Shown: positions 8,924-20,369 of the stretch, piece after piece
Position numbering within the stretch: the first letter of the stretch is position 1
Layout: every line of letters starts with the position of its first letter
Origin: Cellulomonas hominis
Lineage (GTDB): Bacteria; Actinomycetota; Actinomycetes; Actinomycetales; Cellulomonadaceae
Reading direction: 5' to 3'
NCBI RefSeq assembly: GCF_005239125.1
Contig: NZ_SZYE01000007.1
Location: forward strand, 1-49,544
DNA: 49,544 bases
Position numbers and translations under genes: made by a program
Notes under the pieces: generated by a model
Seen by the model: the letters and a program-made list of their open reading frames with translations, nothing else
Told to the model about the DNA's origin: nothing
Databases searched by the model: none

Positions 8924-10042
8924 GTGGCAGCCACCGACTTCCCCGCCGAGATCCGCGACCTGCGCAGCACCCTGCACTCGATCCAGGCGGTGTCCGACCC
9001 CACGGCGCTCCGGGCGAAGATCGCCGACCTCTCCGAGCAGGCGTCCGCCCCCGACCTGTGGGACGACCCCGAGTCCGCGCAGAAGGTCACGAGCGCGCTG
9101 AGCGCGGCGCAGTCCGAGCTCGACCGGGTCGACACGCTCGGCGGGCGCATCGACGACCTCGAGACCCTCGTGGAGATGGCGACGGAGGACGGCGGCGACG
9201 CCGAGACCCTCGCCGAGGCGGAGGCGGAGCTCGTCACGATCCGCAAGGACCTGGGCGAGCTCGAGGTCCGCACGCTGCTGAACGGCGAGTACGACCAGCG
9301 CGAGGCGGTCGTGACCATCCGCGCGGGCGCCGGCGGCGTGGACGCGGCGGACTTCGCCGAGATGCTCATGCGGATGTACCTGCGCTGGGCCGAGCGGCAC
9401 GGCTACCCGACGACGGTGCTCGACACCTCGTACGCGGAGGAGGCCGGTCTGAAGTCGGCGACCTTCGAGGTGAAGGCGCCGTACGCGTTCGGCCACCTGT
9501 CGGTCGAGGCCGGCACGCACCGCCTCGTGCGCATCTCGCCGTTCGACAACCAGGGCCGCCGGCAGACGTCGTTCGCCGCGGTCGAGGTCATCCCGCTCAT
9601 CGAGCAGAGCGACGACAACATCGAGATCCCCGAGTCGGAGATCAAGGTCGACGTGTTCCGGTCGTCCGGCCCCGGCGGCCAGTCGGTCAACACGACCGAC
9701 TCGGCGGTCCGCATGACGCACATCCCGACCGGCATCGTCGTGTCGATGCAGAACGAGAAGTCGCAGATCCAGAACCGCGCGGCCGCGCTGCGCGTGCTCC
9801 AGTCCCGCCTCCTCCTGGTCCGCAAGGCCGAGGAGGACGCGAAGAAGAAGGAGCTCGCGGGCGACATCAAGGCGTCCTGGGGCGACCAGATGCGGTCCTA
9901 CGTGCTGCACCCGTACCAGATGGTCAAGGACCTGAGGACCGAGCACGAGGTCGGCAACACCTCCGCGGTGTTCGACGGCGACATCGACGGGTTCATCGAG
10001 GCGGGCATCCGGTGGCGCCGGCAGGCGTCCGTCGAGGCCTGA
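8924..10042 (+). CDS. prfB: Peptide chain release factor 2
   Basis: A 372-residue RF2 that reads UAA/UGA in the ribosomal A site and triggers peptide release. The SPF codon-recognition tripeptide is at 205-207 ([11 protein letters not shown]) and the GGQ catalytic motif at 251-253 ([13 protein letters not shown]). Length matches the usual 365-372. The gene is one continuous frame: no in-frame UGA and no CTTTGA slippery site early in the gene, so it lacks the autoregulatory +1 frameshift known from E. coli and many other bacteria. It is followed by ftsE after a 196-nt gap with only a weak 5-bp hairpin (10077-10091). Confidence 0.97.
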   Translation: MAATDFPAEIRDLRSTLHSIQAVSDPTALRAKIADLSEQASAPDLWDDPESAQKVTSALSAAQSELDRVDTLGGRIDDLETLVEMATEDGGDAETLAEAEAELVTIRKDLGELEVRTLLNGEYDQREAVVTIRAGAGGVDAADFAEMLMRMYLRWAERHGYPTTVLDTSYAEEAGLKSATFEVKAPYAFGHLSVEAGTHRLVRISPFDNQGRRQTSFAAVEVIPLIEQSDDNIEIPESEIKVDVFRSSGPGGQSVNTTDSAVRMTHIPTGIVVSMQNEKSQIQNRAAALRVLQSRLLLVRKAEEDAKKKELAGDIKASWGDQMRSYVLHPYQMVKDLRTEHEVGNTSAVFDGDIDGFIEAGIRWRRQASVEA

Positions 10043-10164
10043 TCTCCGCCCGATCGGGGTGGGTGAGGGTGTGAATCGGGCATAACGCCCGGCGCGGGGC
10101 CCGGTGGGGCGACTCACAGGTTCCCGCGCGGCGTGTCACGGTCGGGTCACGACGGGCCGCTGCC

Positions 10165-10170
10165 TACGCT
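10165..10170 (+). promoter_or_regulatory. Candidate -10 for ftsEX operon
   Basis: TACGCT 68 nt upstream of the ftsE start, in the 196-nt gap after prfB. No convincing -35 was found. Cotranscription from prfB is also possible because no strong terminator lies between. Confidence 0.35.
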
Positions 10171-10238
10171 CGACGCGGCCCGGTCGCACCACCCTCCGCA
10201 CGCCCCTCAGTCCCCGACCGACCGGCCGCCCAAGCCCC

Positions 10239-10928
10239 GTGATCAGATTCGAGAACGTCACCAAGGTCTACGCGCGCGGCGCGCGCCCCGCCCTGGACCA
10301 CATCGACCTCGAGGTCGAGCGCGGCGAGTTCGTGTTCCTCGTCGGCGCGTCCGGCTCCGGGAAGTCGACCTTCCTGCGCCTGGCGCTGCGCGAGGAGCGG
10401 CCGTCGGCCGGCAAGGTCTTCGTCGCCGGCAAGGACCTCACCACCCTGTCCTCGTGGAAGGTCCCGCACCTGCGCCGCCAGATCGGCGCGGTGTTCCAGG
10501 ACTTCCGCCTGCTGCACAACAAGACGGTCTTCGAGAACGTCGCGTTCGCGCTCCAGGTGATCGGCAAGCCGCGGCACCACATCCTCACCACCGTGCCCGA
10601 CGTGCTGGAGATGGTCGGCCTGGCCGGCAAGGAGAAGCGCCGCCCGCACGAGCTGTCCGGCGGCGAGCAGCAGCGCGTCGCCATCGCCCGCGCGTTCGTG
10701 AACCGCCCGGCGATCCTGCTGGCGGACGAGCCCACCGGCAACCTCGACCCGACGACCTCCCTGGGGATCATGCGCCTGCTCGACCGGATCAACCGCACGG
10801 GCACCACGGTCGTCATGGCGACGCACGACGACGAGATCGTCGACCAGATGCGCAAGCGCGTGGTCGAGCTGTCCGGCGGCGAGATGGTGCGCGACCAGTC
10901 GCGCGGCGTCTACGGCTCGGACCGCTGA
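10239..10928 (+). CDS. ftsE: Cell division ATP-binding protein FtsE
   Basis: The 229-residue cytoplasmic ATPase of the FtsEX complex, which couples ATP hydrolysis at the divisome to activation of peptidoglycan hydrolases. It begins [14 protein letters not shown]; Walker [10 protein letters not shown] is at 36-44, the signature LSGGEQQ at 139-145 and Walker B ILLADEP at 159-165, followed by the FtsE-typical TGNLDP. The GTG start is set by this conserved opening, since the longer frame adds 45 non-conserved residues. ftsX follows after 12 nt. Confidence 0.96.
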   Translation: MIRFENVTKVYARGARPALDHIDLEVERGEFVFLVGASGSGKSTFLRLALREERPSAGKVFVAGKDLTTLSSWKVPHLRRQIGAVFQDFRLLHNKTVFENVAFALQVIGKPRHHILTTVPDVLEMVGLAGKEKRRPHELSGGEQQRVAIARAFVNRPAILLADEPTGNLDPTTSLGIMRLLDRINRTGTTVVMATHDDEIVDQMRKRVVELSGGEMVRDQSRGVYGSDR

Positions 10929-10940
10929 GGGGGGATCGAC

Positions 10941-11858
10941 GTGCGACTGCAGTTCATCCTCTCGGAGATCGGCATCGGCCTGCGCCGGAACCTCTCCATG
11001 ACCATCTCGGTCATCCTCGTCACCTTCGTCTCGCTGACCTTCGTCGGCGCGGCCGCCCTGCTGCAGATGCAGATCACGAAGATGCAGGACGACTTCTACG
11101 GCAAGGTCGAGGTCGCGGTGTACCTCTGCCCGGCCGGCACCTCGTCCGAGCCCACCTGCGCGGGCGGCGAGGTCACCGACGACCAGAAGCAGGCGATCCT
11201 CGACGCCCTCGACGCCCCCGACGTGGCCCCCTACGTGGAGAGCGTCACCGAGGAGTCCAAGGAGCAGGCGTTCGAGACGTTCCAGCGGCAGTTCGAGGGC
11301 CAGTTCTGGGCGCAGGTCACCACCGTCGACGACATGAACGAGTCCCTGCGCATCAAGCTCACCGACCCGGAGAAGTTCGAGGTCGTGGCCGACGTGCTCC
11401 AGGGCCGGCAGGGCGTCGAGACGGTCCAGGACCAGCGCGACCTCTACAACACGCTGTTCAAGGTGCTGAACTCGGCGACCCTGCTCTCGCTCGGCCTGGC
11501 CGGCGTGATGCTGCTGGCTGCGGTGCTGCTGATCACGACGACGATCCGGCTGTCGGCGATGAGCCGCCGGCGCGAGACCGGGATCATGCGGATGGTCGGC
11601 GCCTCCAACCTGTTCATCCAGCTGCCGTTCATGCTCGAGGGCGCGATCGCCGCGACGGTCGGCGCCGTGCTGTCGGTCGTCGGGCTGTGGGCGGGCGTCC
11701 GCTACCTGGTGACGGACTGGCTCGGCGGCCAGGTCGCCTGGATCCCGTACGTCACCACGAACGAGGTGTGGCAGGTGGCCCCGTTCCTCGTGGCGGCCGC
11801 GATCCTGCTCGCCGCGATCTCGTCCCTGGTCACCCTGAGCCGCTACACGAAGGTCTGA
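10941..11858 (+). CDS. ftsX: Cell division permease-like protein FtsX
   Basis: A 305-residue four-helix membrane partner of FtsE. An N-terminal tail and first membrane helix (about 16-44) are followed by a large extracytoplasmic domain (about 45-172) with two Cys (in YLCPAGTSSEPTC, a probable disulfide), then three helices (about 175-205, 230-255, 275-298) and the MacB/FtsX-type MSRRRETGIMRMVGAS loop. The extracytoplasmic domain is the expected docking site for the coiled-coil M23 protein encoded next. The GTG start has GGGGGGA upstream. One nucleotide separates its stop from the next ATG. Confidence 0.95.
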   Translation: MRLQFILSEIGIGLRRNLSMTISVILVTFVSLTFVGAAALLQMQITKMQDDFYGKVEVAVYLCPAGTSSEPTCAGGEVTDDQKQAILDALDAPDVAPYVESVTEESKEQAFETFQRQFEGQFWAQVTTVDDMNESLRIKLTDPEKFEVVADVLQGRQGVETVQDQRDLYNTLFKVLNSATLLSLGLAGVMLLAAVLLITTTIRLSAMSRRRETGIMRMVGASNLFIQLPFMLEGAIAATVGAVLSVVGLWAGVRYLVTDWLGGQVAWIPYVTTNEVWQVAPFLVAAAILLAAISSLVTLSRYTKV

Positions 11859-11859
11859 C

Positions 11860-13206
11860 ATGGCGAGCATGCGCACCCTGACCCCCCGCCGCGCGCGCGG
11901 CGCCCGCGCCGTCGCCGCGTCGGTCGCCGGCGTCCTCGCGGTGCTGCTCGGCCTGACCGCGGCCGGGTCCGCCGTCGGTGACGACCTCGACGACCGGCAG
12001 TCCGCGCTGCAGCGGCAGCAGGCGCAGAACGACCAGCAGCGCGCCGATGCCGAGGCCGCACTCGAGGGGCTCAGCGCGCAGTACCAGCAGACCGCGCAGG
12101 ACCTGCTGGCGGTCCAGCAGCAGCTCGCCCCGGCGCAGGCGGCGCTGACCGCCGCGCAGGAGGCGCTGGCCGGCTACGAGCGGGAGGCGGAGCTGATCGC
12201 CGCGCGCCTGCAGGACGCCGAGGACCAGGAGACGTCGATCAGCGCGACGATCGCCACCGACACCGAGCGGTCCGACCAGATCCGCAGCCAGATCAGCCAG
12301 ATGGCGCGCCAGGCCTATCAGGGCGGCCCGAGCATGTCCGGCCTGAGCATCATAGTCGGCGCCCAGACCGTCGAGGAGTTCACCGAGCAGTACGGGCTGG
12401 CGACCGCGGCGCAGCGCACCCAGAACGAGGTGCTCGACGAGCTCGCCGACATCGAGGCGGCCAACAAGAACAGCCAGGCGCGGCTGACGGCCGTCCGCGA
12501 GCGGATCACCGAGCTGAAGGCCGAGGCGGACGCCAAGGTCGCCGAGGCCGAGAAGGCCCGCCAGGAGGCCGCCGACCGCAAGGCCGAGGTCGAGGACCTG
12601 ATCGCGCAGCAGACCGCGAAGCAGCAGCAGCTCGCGTCCCAGAAGGCAGCCGCCGAGGCCGAGATCGCGTCGATCGACGCCGAGAAGGCGTCCATCGAGT
12701 CCGAGCTGACCAAGGTCGCGAACGAGCAGCGCGCCCGCGCCGCCGCCGCGGCCGCCGCGGCGGGCCAGCCCGCACCCGCCGCCGGTCCCGTGTCCGGTGC
12801 GCTGTTCGGGAACCCGACGTCGATCAACCCGATCCACGTCACCAGCGAGTACGGCATGCGGCTGCACCCGATCCTCGGGTACTACCGGCTGCACGCCGGC
12901 ATCGACCTGCGCACCTACTGCGGCACCCCGATCTACGCCGCCCGCGAGGGGACCGTGCAGTGGGCGCGCTGGCGCAACGGGTTCGGCAACCAGGTCATGA
13001 TCGACCACGGGCTCTACAACGGCAGCTCGCTGATGACGTCGTACAACCACATGACGAGCTTCGTGGTCGGCGGCGGGCAGCACGTGTCCCAGGGCCAGCT
13101 GGTCGGGTACTCGGGCAACACCGGGACGTCGGCGGCGTGCCACCTGCACTTCGAGGTGTACGTCAACGGGGCGACGGTGAACCCGCGGCCCCTGCTCGGC
13201 CTGTAG
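11860..13206 (+). CDS. M23 peptidase with N-terminal coiled coil (EnvC-like FtsEX partner)
   Basis: A 448-residue secreted protein. A signal peptide or anchor (about 10-40) is followed by a long Gln/Ala/Glu-rich coiled coil (about 40-295) with a break near 150-190, an Ala/Pro linker, and a C-terminal LytM/M23 domain (about 325-448). Zinc-site motifs are present: His and Asp in [12 protein letters not shown] and the HxH pair in CHLHFEVYV, so unlike E. coli EnvC it should be an active endopeptidase. Order and spacing after ftsX (1 nt) mark it as the hydrolase controlled by FtsEX, the place RipC takes in mycobacteria. A promoter for smpB lies directly after it. Confidence 0.92.
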   Translation: MASMRTLTPRRARGARAVAASVAGVLAVLLGLTAAGSAVGDDLDDRQSALQRQQAQNDQQRADAEAALEGLSAQYQQTAQDLLAVQQQLAPAQAALTAAQEALAGYEREAELIAARLQDAEDQETSISATIATDTERSDQIRSQISQMARQAYQGGPSMSGLSIIVGAQTVEEFTEQYGLATAAQRTQNEVLDELADIEAANKNSQARLTAVRERITELKAEADAKVAEAEKARQEAADRKAEVEDLIAQQTAKQQQLASQKAAAEAEIASIDAEKASIESELTKVANEQRARAAAAAAAAGQPAPAAGPVSGALFGNPTSINPIHVTSEYGMRLHPILGYYRLHAGIDLRTYCGTPIYAAREGTVQWARWRNGFGNQVMIDHGLYNGSSLMTSYNHMTSFVVGGGQHVSQGQLVGYSGNTGTSAACHLHFEVYVNGATVNPRPLLGL

Positions 13207-13239
13207 CGGAATCCGGGCGACGCGCGGCGCACGGCCGGA

Positions 13240-13245
13240 TAGGCT
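13240..13245 (+). promoter_or_regulatory. -10 element of smpB promoter
   Basis: TAGGCT 55 nt upstream of the smpB ATG, giving a leader of about 50 nt that carries AGGAGGAGA as ribosome-binding site. Confidence 0.45.
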
Positions 13246-13300
13246 GCTGCGTCGCCCCTCGGACCCGCCGGGGCCCGCGCACGACCTCAGGAGGAGAGTC

Positions 13301-13771
13301 ATGGCCAAGCAGAGCGGACGGTCGCTCGTCGCGTCCAACCGCAAGGCGCGCCACGACTACCTCATCGAGGACGTGTTCGAGGCCGGCGTCGTCCTCAGCG
13401 GCACCGAGGTCAAGGCGCTGCGCGCCGGGCGCGCGTCGCTGGTCGACGGCTGGTGCACGATCGAGTCGGGCGAGGCCTGGCTCGAGGGCGTGCACATCCC
13501 GGAGTACTCCCAGGGCACCTGGACGAACCACGCCCCGCGGCGCAAGCGGAAGCTGCTGCTGCACCGGCAGGAGATCGACCGGCTCGAGGCGAAGACCCGC
13601 GAGAAGGGCCAGACGATCGTCCCGCTGAGCCTGTACTTCCTCGACGGGCGGGCGAAGGTCGAGATCGCCCTGGCGCGCGGCAAGCGGGAGTTCGACAAGC
13701 GCCAGGCGCTGCGCGAGCGCCAGGACAACCTCGAGGCGCAGCGCGCCATGCGGGAGAAGCGCGACCGCTGA
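13301..13771 (+). CDS. smpB: SsrA-binding protein SmpB
   Basis: A 156-residue RNA-binding protein that escorts tmRNA to stalled ribosomes. It has the family pattern throughout: [33 protein letters not shown], the oligonucleotide-binding barrel, and the basic C-terminal tail that occupies the empty mRNA channel. AGGAGGAGAGTC precedes the ATG, one of the strongest ribosome-binding sites here. Its RNA partner ssrA lies 11 kb downstream (24675-25037) on the same strand. The 3' neighbour is convergent; between them two 7-bp inverted repeats (TCTCGCC/GGCGAGA and TCTCCAC/GTGGAGA, 13811-13872) could act as a weak terminator. Confidence 0.97.
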   Translation: MAKQSGRSLVASNRKARHDYLIEDVFEAGVVLSGTEVKALRAGRASLVDGWCTIESGEAWLEGVHIPEYSQGTWTNHAPRRKRKLLLHRQEIDRLEAKTREKGQTIVPLSLYFLDGRAKVEIALARGKREFDKRQALRERQDNLEAQRAMREKRDR

Positions 13772-13927
13772 CGCGCGCCGACGCGCCGTCCCGCCGCGCC
13801 GTCGCACCCATCTCGCCGAGTCTCCACGACGCGTCTGCGCGCGGGCCGCGGTGCAGAGGCGAGAAGTGGAGAGTCGGCGGACGTGGCGGCGCGCGCAGAG
13901 CGCGTGGGCGCGCGGCGCGAGGGCGGG

Positions 13928-16063
<2,136 letters not shown>

Positions 16064-16103
16064 GCCTCCACTCTCGCGCCGCGCTCCCGCGGCCGCGACC
16101 CCG

Positions 16104-16138
16104 CGGCCGCCCGGGTGGCCTCGGCCGCCCGGGTGGCC
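16104..16138. repeat. Tandem 17-bp direct repeat
   Basis: The unit at 16104-16120 (starting CGGCCGCCCGGG) is repeated exactly at 16122-16138, one base between copies, in the 133-nt divergent region between the DUF255 gene and the hydrolase. It could be a regulator site or simple slippage. Confidence 0.85.
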
Positions 16139-16196
16139 GGGGCGTGCGGAGTCCGCCAGAGTCGGGACCTCAGCCCCCGAACCGAGGAGTCCGTCC

Positions 16197-17009
16197 GTGC
16201 CGTCGTCGCCCTCCGACACCCCGACCCGCGACGGGGGCCGGCGGCTCCCGGGGCGGTTGCTCGCCCGGACGGTCGGGGGCGCCCCGCCCCGCGGGCTCGA
16301 CCCGGAGGCGGGCGTGGTGGTCACCGACGTCGGGCGCGCCGACGACCCGGCGGTGGTGCTGGTGCACGGGATCGGCGTCTCCGAGCGGTACTACCGCGGC
16401 CTGGCCCGCGAGCTCGCCCCCGACCGGCGGGTGCTGGTGCCGGACCTGCCGGGGTTCGGCCGCAGCCCCCGCCCGTCGCGCGTCCCCGCGGTCGAGGACC
16501 TGGCGGACGTCGTGCTGGCCGTGCTCCGCCACCGCGGGATCGAGCGGGCCACGCTGGTGGGGCACTCGATGGGTGCCCAGGTCGTCGCGGAGGCGATGCT
16601 GCGGGCGCCCGAGGTGGTGGAGCGCGTGGTGCTGATCGGCGCGGTCGTGGACCCGGGTGCGCCCTCGGTGCTGCGCCAGGCGCTCCGGCTCGCGAAGGAC
16701 GGCCTGCACGAGCCGCTGCGGGTCAACGCGGTCGTGGCGAGCGACTACCTGCGCACCGGCCCGTCCTGGTACTCGGCGGTGCTGCCGCACATGTTCGCCT
16801 ACGACACGGCGGGGGCGGTGTCCCGGCTGCCGGGGCCCGCGCTGGTCGTGCGGGGCGAGCACGACCCGGTGTCGTCGCGGGCGTGGGCGCGCCGGCTCGG
16901 GGCGCTCGCGCCGCGGGCGGACGTGCGGGAGGTGCCCGGTGCCGGGCACGTCGCGATGGCCTCGCACCCGCCGCTGCTCGCCCGCTGGGTGCGCGAGGCG
17001 CCGTGCTGA
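16197..17009 (+). CDS. Alpha/beta hydrolase
   Basis: A 270-residue hydrolase of the general alpha/beta fold. The oxyanion segment is VLVHGIG (55-61), the nucleophile elbow VGHSMG has S124, D223 lies in GEHDPV and H251 in GAGHVAM, a complete catalytic triad. The substrate is unknown; sequence style is close to haloperoxidase/MhpC-like esterases. The GTG start is fixed by GAGGAG at 16184-16189. The stop overlaps the next gene by 7 bp, so the two hydrolases form an operon. Confidence 0.85.
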   Translation: MPSSPSDTPTRDGGRRLPGRLLARTVGGAPPRGLDPEAGVVVTDVGRADDPAVVLVHGIGVSERYYRGLARELAPDRRVLVPDLPGFGRSPRPSRVPAVEDLADVVLAVLRHRGIERATLVGHSMGAQVVAEAMLRAPEVVERVVLIGAVVDPGAPSVLRQALRLAKDGLHEPLRVNAVVASDYLRTGPSWYSAVLPHMFAYDTAGAVSRLPGPALVVRGEHDPVSSRAWARRLGALAPRADVREVPGAGHVAMASHPPLLARWVREAPC

Positions 17010-17707
17010 CCGCCGCCGAGGGCGCCCGGCGCGCCGTCTGGTGGGGGCAGGACTACGCGTACGCGGGCTGGCGGCAGGCCCGCGGGCTGCTGTCCCGCAC
17101 GTCGCCCGACTCGTACACGCGCCCCGCGCACCCGAGGCGGCCCCCGGTGCTCCTGCTCCCGGGGGTCTGGGAGACGTGGCGGTTCCTGGAGCCGCTGGCG
17201 CGGGGGCTGTTCGCGGGCGGGCACCCGGTGCACGTCGTCGCGCCGTTCGGCCTCAACCGGGGGAGCGTCCCGGACATGGCGGACCTCGCGGCGGCGCAGC
17301 TGCGGGACGCCGACCTGCGCGGCGTCGTCCTCGTGGCGCACTCCAAGGGCGGGCTGATCGGCAAGAGCGTCATGGGGCGTGCCGACGTGGGCGACCGGGT
17401 GCTGGGGATGGTTGCGATCAACACCCCGTTCTCCGGGTCGCCGTACGCGCGGCTGCTGCCGGTGCGGTCCATCCGGGCGTTCCTCCCGGACGACGAGGTG
17501 CTGACGGCGCTCGCGGCGCAGCGCGCCGACCACGGGCGGATCGTGTCCGTCGCGACCTGCTTCGACCCGCACATCCCGACCGGCAGCGAGCTGCCCGGCG
17601 CCCGGAACGTGCGCCTGGCGACCCCGGGCCACTTCCGCTCGCTGGCGGACCCGGCGCTGCTGCCGCTCCTGGAGCGCGAGCTGGACCGCCTCGCCGCCCG
17701 GGGCTGA
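17003..17707 (+). CDS. Lipase-like alpha/beta hydrolase
   Basis: A 234-residue second hydrolase, of the lipase class 2 / PGAP1-like type. It has VLLLPGVWETW (oxyanion region) and the nucleophile elbow AHSKGG with S114, where Lys replaces the more usual variable residue, then INTPFSGSPYA, typical of these lipases, and a late His in TPGHFRS. There is no signal peptide, so it acts in the cytoplasm or at the membrane face. The GTG start lies within the 3' end of the preceding gene (stop at 17007-17009). It is convergent with the NDH-2 gene 7 nt away, with no visible terminator. Confidence 0.8.
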   Translation: MLTAAEGARRAVWWGQDYAYAGWRQARGLLSRTSPDSYTRPAHPRRPPVLLLPGVWETWRFLEPLARGLFAGGHPVHVVAPFGLNRGSVPDMADLAAAQLRDADLRGVVLVAHSKGGLIGKSVMGRADVGDRVLGMVAINTPFSGSPYARLLPVRSIRAFLPDDEVLTALAAQRADHGRIVSVATCFDPHIPTGSELPGARNVRLATPGHFRSLADPALLPLLERELDRLAARG

Positions 17708-17714
17708 CGACCGG

Positions 17715-19088
17715 TCAGTCGTCCAGCACCTCGCGCGTCGGGACCGTCGGCTTGTCGACCCCCCGGGTGCGCAGCGCGCCGCGGCCGACCACCTGCTGCC
17801 AGGTCGCCGTGCGCTCGGACCGCCCGCGGCCGATGAAGCTCACCGCCCAGTGCAGCAGCGTCGTGACCCGGTTCTTGAACCCGACCAGGTAGAACAGGTG
17901 CACGCCGAGCCACAGCAGCCACGCGCCGAAGCCGGCGGTCTTGATCGGCCCGATCTTCGCGACGGCCTGGAACCGCGACACCGTGGCCAGCGTCCCCTTG
18001 TCCTTGTACCGGAACGGACCCGCGCTGGGCTCGCCCTGCACGCGGCGGACGATCTCCTGCGCGGCGTACCGCCCGGTCTGCATGGCGGCGGGCGCGACGC
18101 CCGGCACCCCCGGCCGCAGCGCCATGTCGCCGACGACGAACACCTCCGGGTGCCCCGGGAGCGAGCCGTTCGGCTCCACCCGGACCCGGCCCGCGCGGTC
18201 GACCTCGGCACCGGTCTTCTCGCCGAGCTGCCGGCCGAGCGGGGAGGCCTGCACGCCCGCTGCCCACACCTTGGTCTGCGCCTGGATGGTGGTGCGGTTC
18301 CCGTCGCCGTCCTCGACGGTGACGGACCCGTCGTCGACGTCGACGACCTTGTGGCCCATCAGCAGCTCGACGCCGAGCCCCTCCAGCACCCGCGCGGCCG
18401 CGTCCTGGAGCTCCTCCGGGTTCCCCGGCAGCACCTTCGGCACCGGGTCGACGAGCAGGATGCGTGCCCGCGTCGGGTCGAGGCTGCGGAACGACCCGCG
18501 CAGGGAGCGGTGCGCGAGCTCGGCCAGCTGGCCCGCCATCTCGACGCCCGTGGGGCCGGCGCCGACGACGACGAACGTGGTCAGCCGCGCCCGCTCGGCC
18601 GGGTCGGTCGCGAGCTCGGCCAGCTCGAACGCCCCGAACACCCGCCCGCGGATCTCCAGCGCGTCGTCGATGCTCTTCAGGCCCGGCGCGAAGTCGGCGA
18701 ACTGGTCGTTCCCGAAGTAGGACTGCCCCGAGCCGGCGGCGACCACCAGGCTGTCGTACCGGGTGCGCGTCTCGCCGAGCGGCGAGGACGACACGACGAC
18801 CCGCGCGTCCAGGTCGATGTCGGTGACGACGCCCAGCAGCGCGCGGGCGTTCCGCTGGCTCTTGAGCACGTCGCGGGTCGCCGGGGAGATCTCGCCGACC
18901 GACAGGACCCCGGTGGCGACCTGGTAGAGCAGCGGCTGGAACAGGTGCGTGGCCGTGCCGTCGATCACGGTCACCCGGACCGGCGCGTCCGCGAGGGCCT
19001 TCGTCGCGAACAGGCCGCCGAAGCCCGACCCGATCACGACGACGTCGTGCGGCTTGCCCGGGGCGCGTGAGGGGACGCCAGTGCTCAT
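17715..19088 (-). CDS. Type II NADH dehydrogenase-like NAD(P)/FAD oxidoreductase
   Basis: A 457-residue flavoprotein that should pass electrons from NADH to quinone without proton pumping. It has two Rossmann motifs: VVVIGSGFGG (16-25) for FAD and VVVGAGPTGVEMAG (about 172-185) for NAD(P)H, with HLFQPLLYQVATG typical of NDH-2 and VVGDMA before the second FAD contact. The C-terminal stretch WLLWLGVHLFYLVGFKN is the membrane-association region. The ATG is preceded by GAAGGA. This monocistronic gene is an alternative entry point to the respiratory chain. Confidence 0.9.
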   Translation of the reverse strand: MSTGVPSRAPGKPHDVVVIGSGFGGLFATKALADAPVRVTVIDGTATHLFQPLLYQVATGVLSVGEISPATRDVLKSQRNARALLGVVTDIDLDARVVVSSSPLGETRTRYDSLVVAAGSGQSYFGNDQFADFAPGLKSIDDALEIRGRVFGAFELAELATDPAERARLTTFVVVGAGPTGVEMAGQLAELAHRSLRGSFRSLDPTRARILLVDPVPKVLPGNPEELQDAAARVLEGLGVELLMGHKVVDVDDGSVTVEDGDGNRTTIQAQTKVWAAGVQASPLGRQLGEKTGAEVDRAGRVRVEPNGSLPGHPEVFVVGDMALRPGVPGVAPAAMQTGRYAAQEIVRRVQGEPSAGPFRYKDKGTLATVSRFQAVAKIGPIKTAGFGAWLLWLGVHLFYLVGFKNRVTTLLHWAVSFIGRGRSERTATWQQVVGRGALRTRGVDKPTVPTREVLDD

Positions 19089-19164
19089 CGGGGGGTCCTT
19101 CCGCGTGGGTTCTCAGGACCTGTCCGACCCTACGAGCGGCCCGGTCGCGGCGCGCGCCGAGCGG

Positions 19165-20244
19165 TCAGGCCGGGGGCGCGAGGATCTCCGACAGCCGGAA
19201 GCCCACCGGCTCCTCCAGCTGCGCGTAGGTGCAGGTGGCGGGATCGCGGTCGGGGCGCCACCGCTTGAACTGGGCGGTGTGCCGGAACCGGTCGCCCTCC
19301 ATGTGGTCGTAGGCCACCTCGACCACGAGCTCGGGGCGCAGCGGGACGAACGACAGGTCCTTGCTCGCGTTCCACCGGCTGACGGCGCCCGGCATCCGCC
19401 TGCCCTCGTGCGCGGACTGGTCGGCCCAGTCGCCCCACGGGTGGCCGGACAGGTCGTCGGCGCGCAGCGGGGCCAGCTCCTCGACGAGCGCCTTGCGCCG
19501 GGCCATCGGGAAGGACGCCGCGACGCCGACGTGCTGCAGCCGGCCGTCATCGGTCCACAGGCCCAGCAGCAGCGAGCCGAGCACGTCGCCGGACTTGTGC
19601 CAGCGGAACCCCGCGACGACGCAGTCCGCGGTGCGGGCGTGCTTGACCTTGAACATCGTGCGCTTGTCCGGCTGGTACGTGCCGTCCAGGGGCTTCGCGA
19701 CGACGCCGTCGAGCCCCGCGCCCTCGAACTGCGTGAACCACTGCTGCGCCACCGCGAGGTCGCCGGTCGCGGGTGTGACGTGCACGCGGGGGTCGTCGCC
19801 CGTGATCGTGGTGCCGAGGGCGTCCACCAGCCGCGCGCGCCGGTCGCCGAAGGGCGTGCGCATGAGGTCCTCGTCGCCGAGCGCCAGCAGGTCGAACGCC
19901 ACGAACGACGCCGGCGTCTCGCCCGCGAGCAGCCGGACCCGGCTGTCCGCCGGGTGGATCCGCTGCTGCAGGGCGTCGAAGTCGAGCCGGTCGCCCCGGA
20001 CGACCACGATCTCGCCGTCGAGCACGCAGCGCTCCGGGGTCGACGCCCGGATCGACTCGACGAGCTCGGGGAAGTACCGGGTCATCGGCTTCTCGTTGCG
20101 GCTGCCGAGGACCACCTCGTCGCCGTCCCGGAACACGATGGTGCGGAACCCGTCCCACTTGGGCTCCGTGTGGCCGAGGTCCGGGATCTCGGGCACGGCC
20201 TTGGCCAGCATCGGGGACACGGGCGGCATCACGGGCAGGTCCAT
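19165..20244 (-). CDS. ATP-dependent DNA ligase (LigC-like)
   Basis: A 359-residue ligase with the nucleotidyltransferase core and OB fold, joining nicks through an AMP-lysine intermediate. Motif I is EPKWDGFR with nucleophile K29; RNEKPMTRY, VLDGEIVV (motif III), FVAFDLLAL (IIIa), GLDGVVAKPL (IV) and MFKVKHAR (V) follow. There is no polymerase or nuclease domain and no ku gene beside it, so it resembles the LigC repair ligases rather than LigD. The start at 20244 is preferred to one three codons upstream because CAGGAT sits 7 nt before it (leaderless). The replicative NAD ligase is not in the window. Confidence 0.88.
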   Translation of the reverse strand: MDLPVMPPVSPMLAKAVPEIPDLGHTEPKWDGFRTIVFRDGDEVVLGSRNEKPMTRYFPELVESIRASTPERCVLDGEIVVVRGDRLDFDALQQRIHPADSRVRLLAGETPASFVAFDLLALGDEDLMRTPFGDRRARLVDALGTTITGDDPRVHVTPATGDLAVAQQWFTQFEGAGLDGVVAKPLDGTYQPDKRTMFKVKHARTADCVVAGFRWHKSGDVLGSLLLGLWTDDGRLQHVGVAASFPMARRKALVEELAPLRADDLSGHPWGDWADQSAHEGRRMPGAVSRWNASKDLSFVPLRPELVVEVAYDHMEGDRFRHTAQFKRWRPDRDPATCTYAQLEEPVGFRLSEILAPPA

Positions 20245-20369
20245 GGCACCCATCCTGCTGGGCGGGGGCGCAGCGGGCCAGGGGTGGCGCGAGGAGAGAG
20301 CGCACGGTGCACGTCCAGAGGCGCACCCGGGTGACGGACGCCCAGGCGTGACGCCCGCGTCAGCCCGCC

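Noticed and set aside
13811-13872. Strong bidirectional terminator between smpB and the DUF255 gene
   Set aside because: The two 7-bp inverted pairs cannot form at the same time and have long loops; too weak to list as a terminator.
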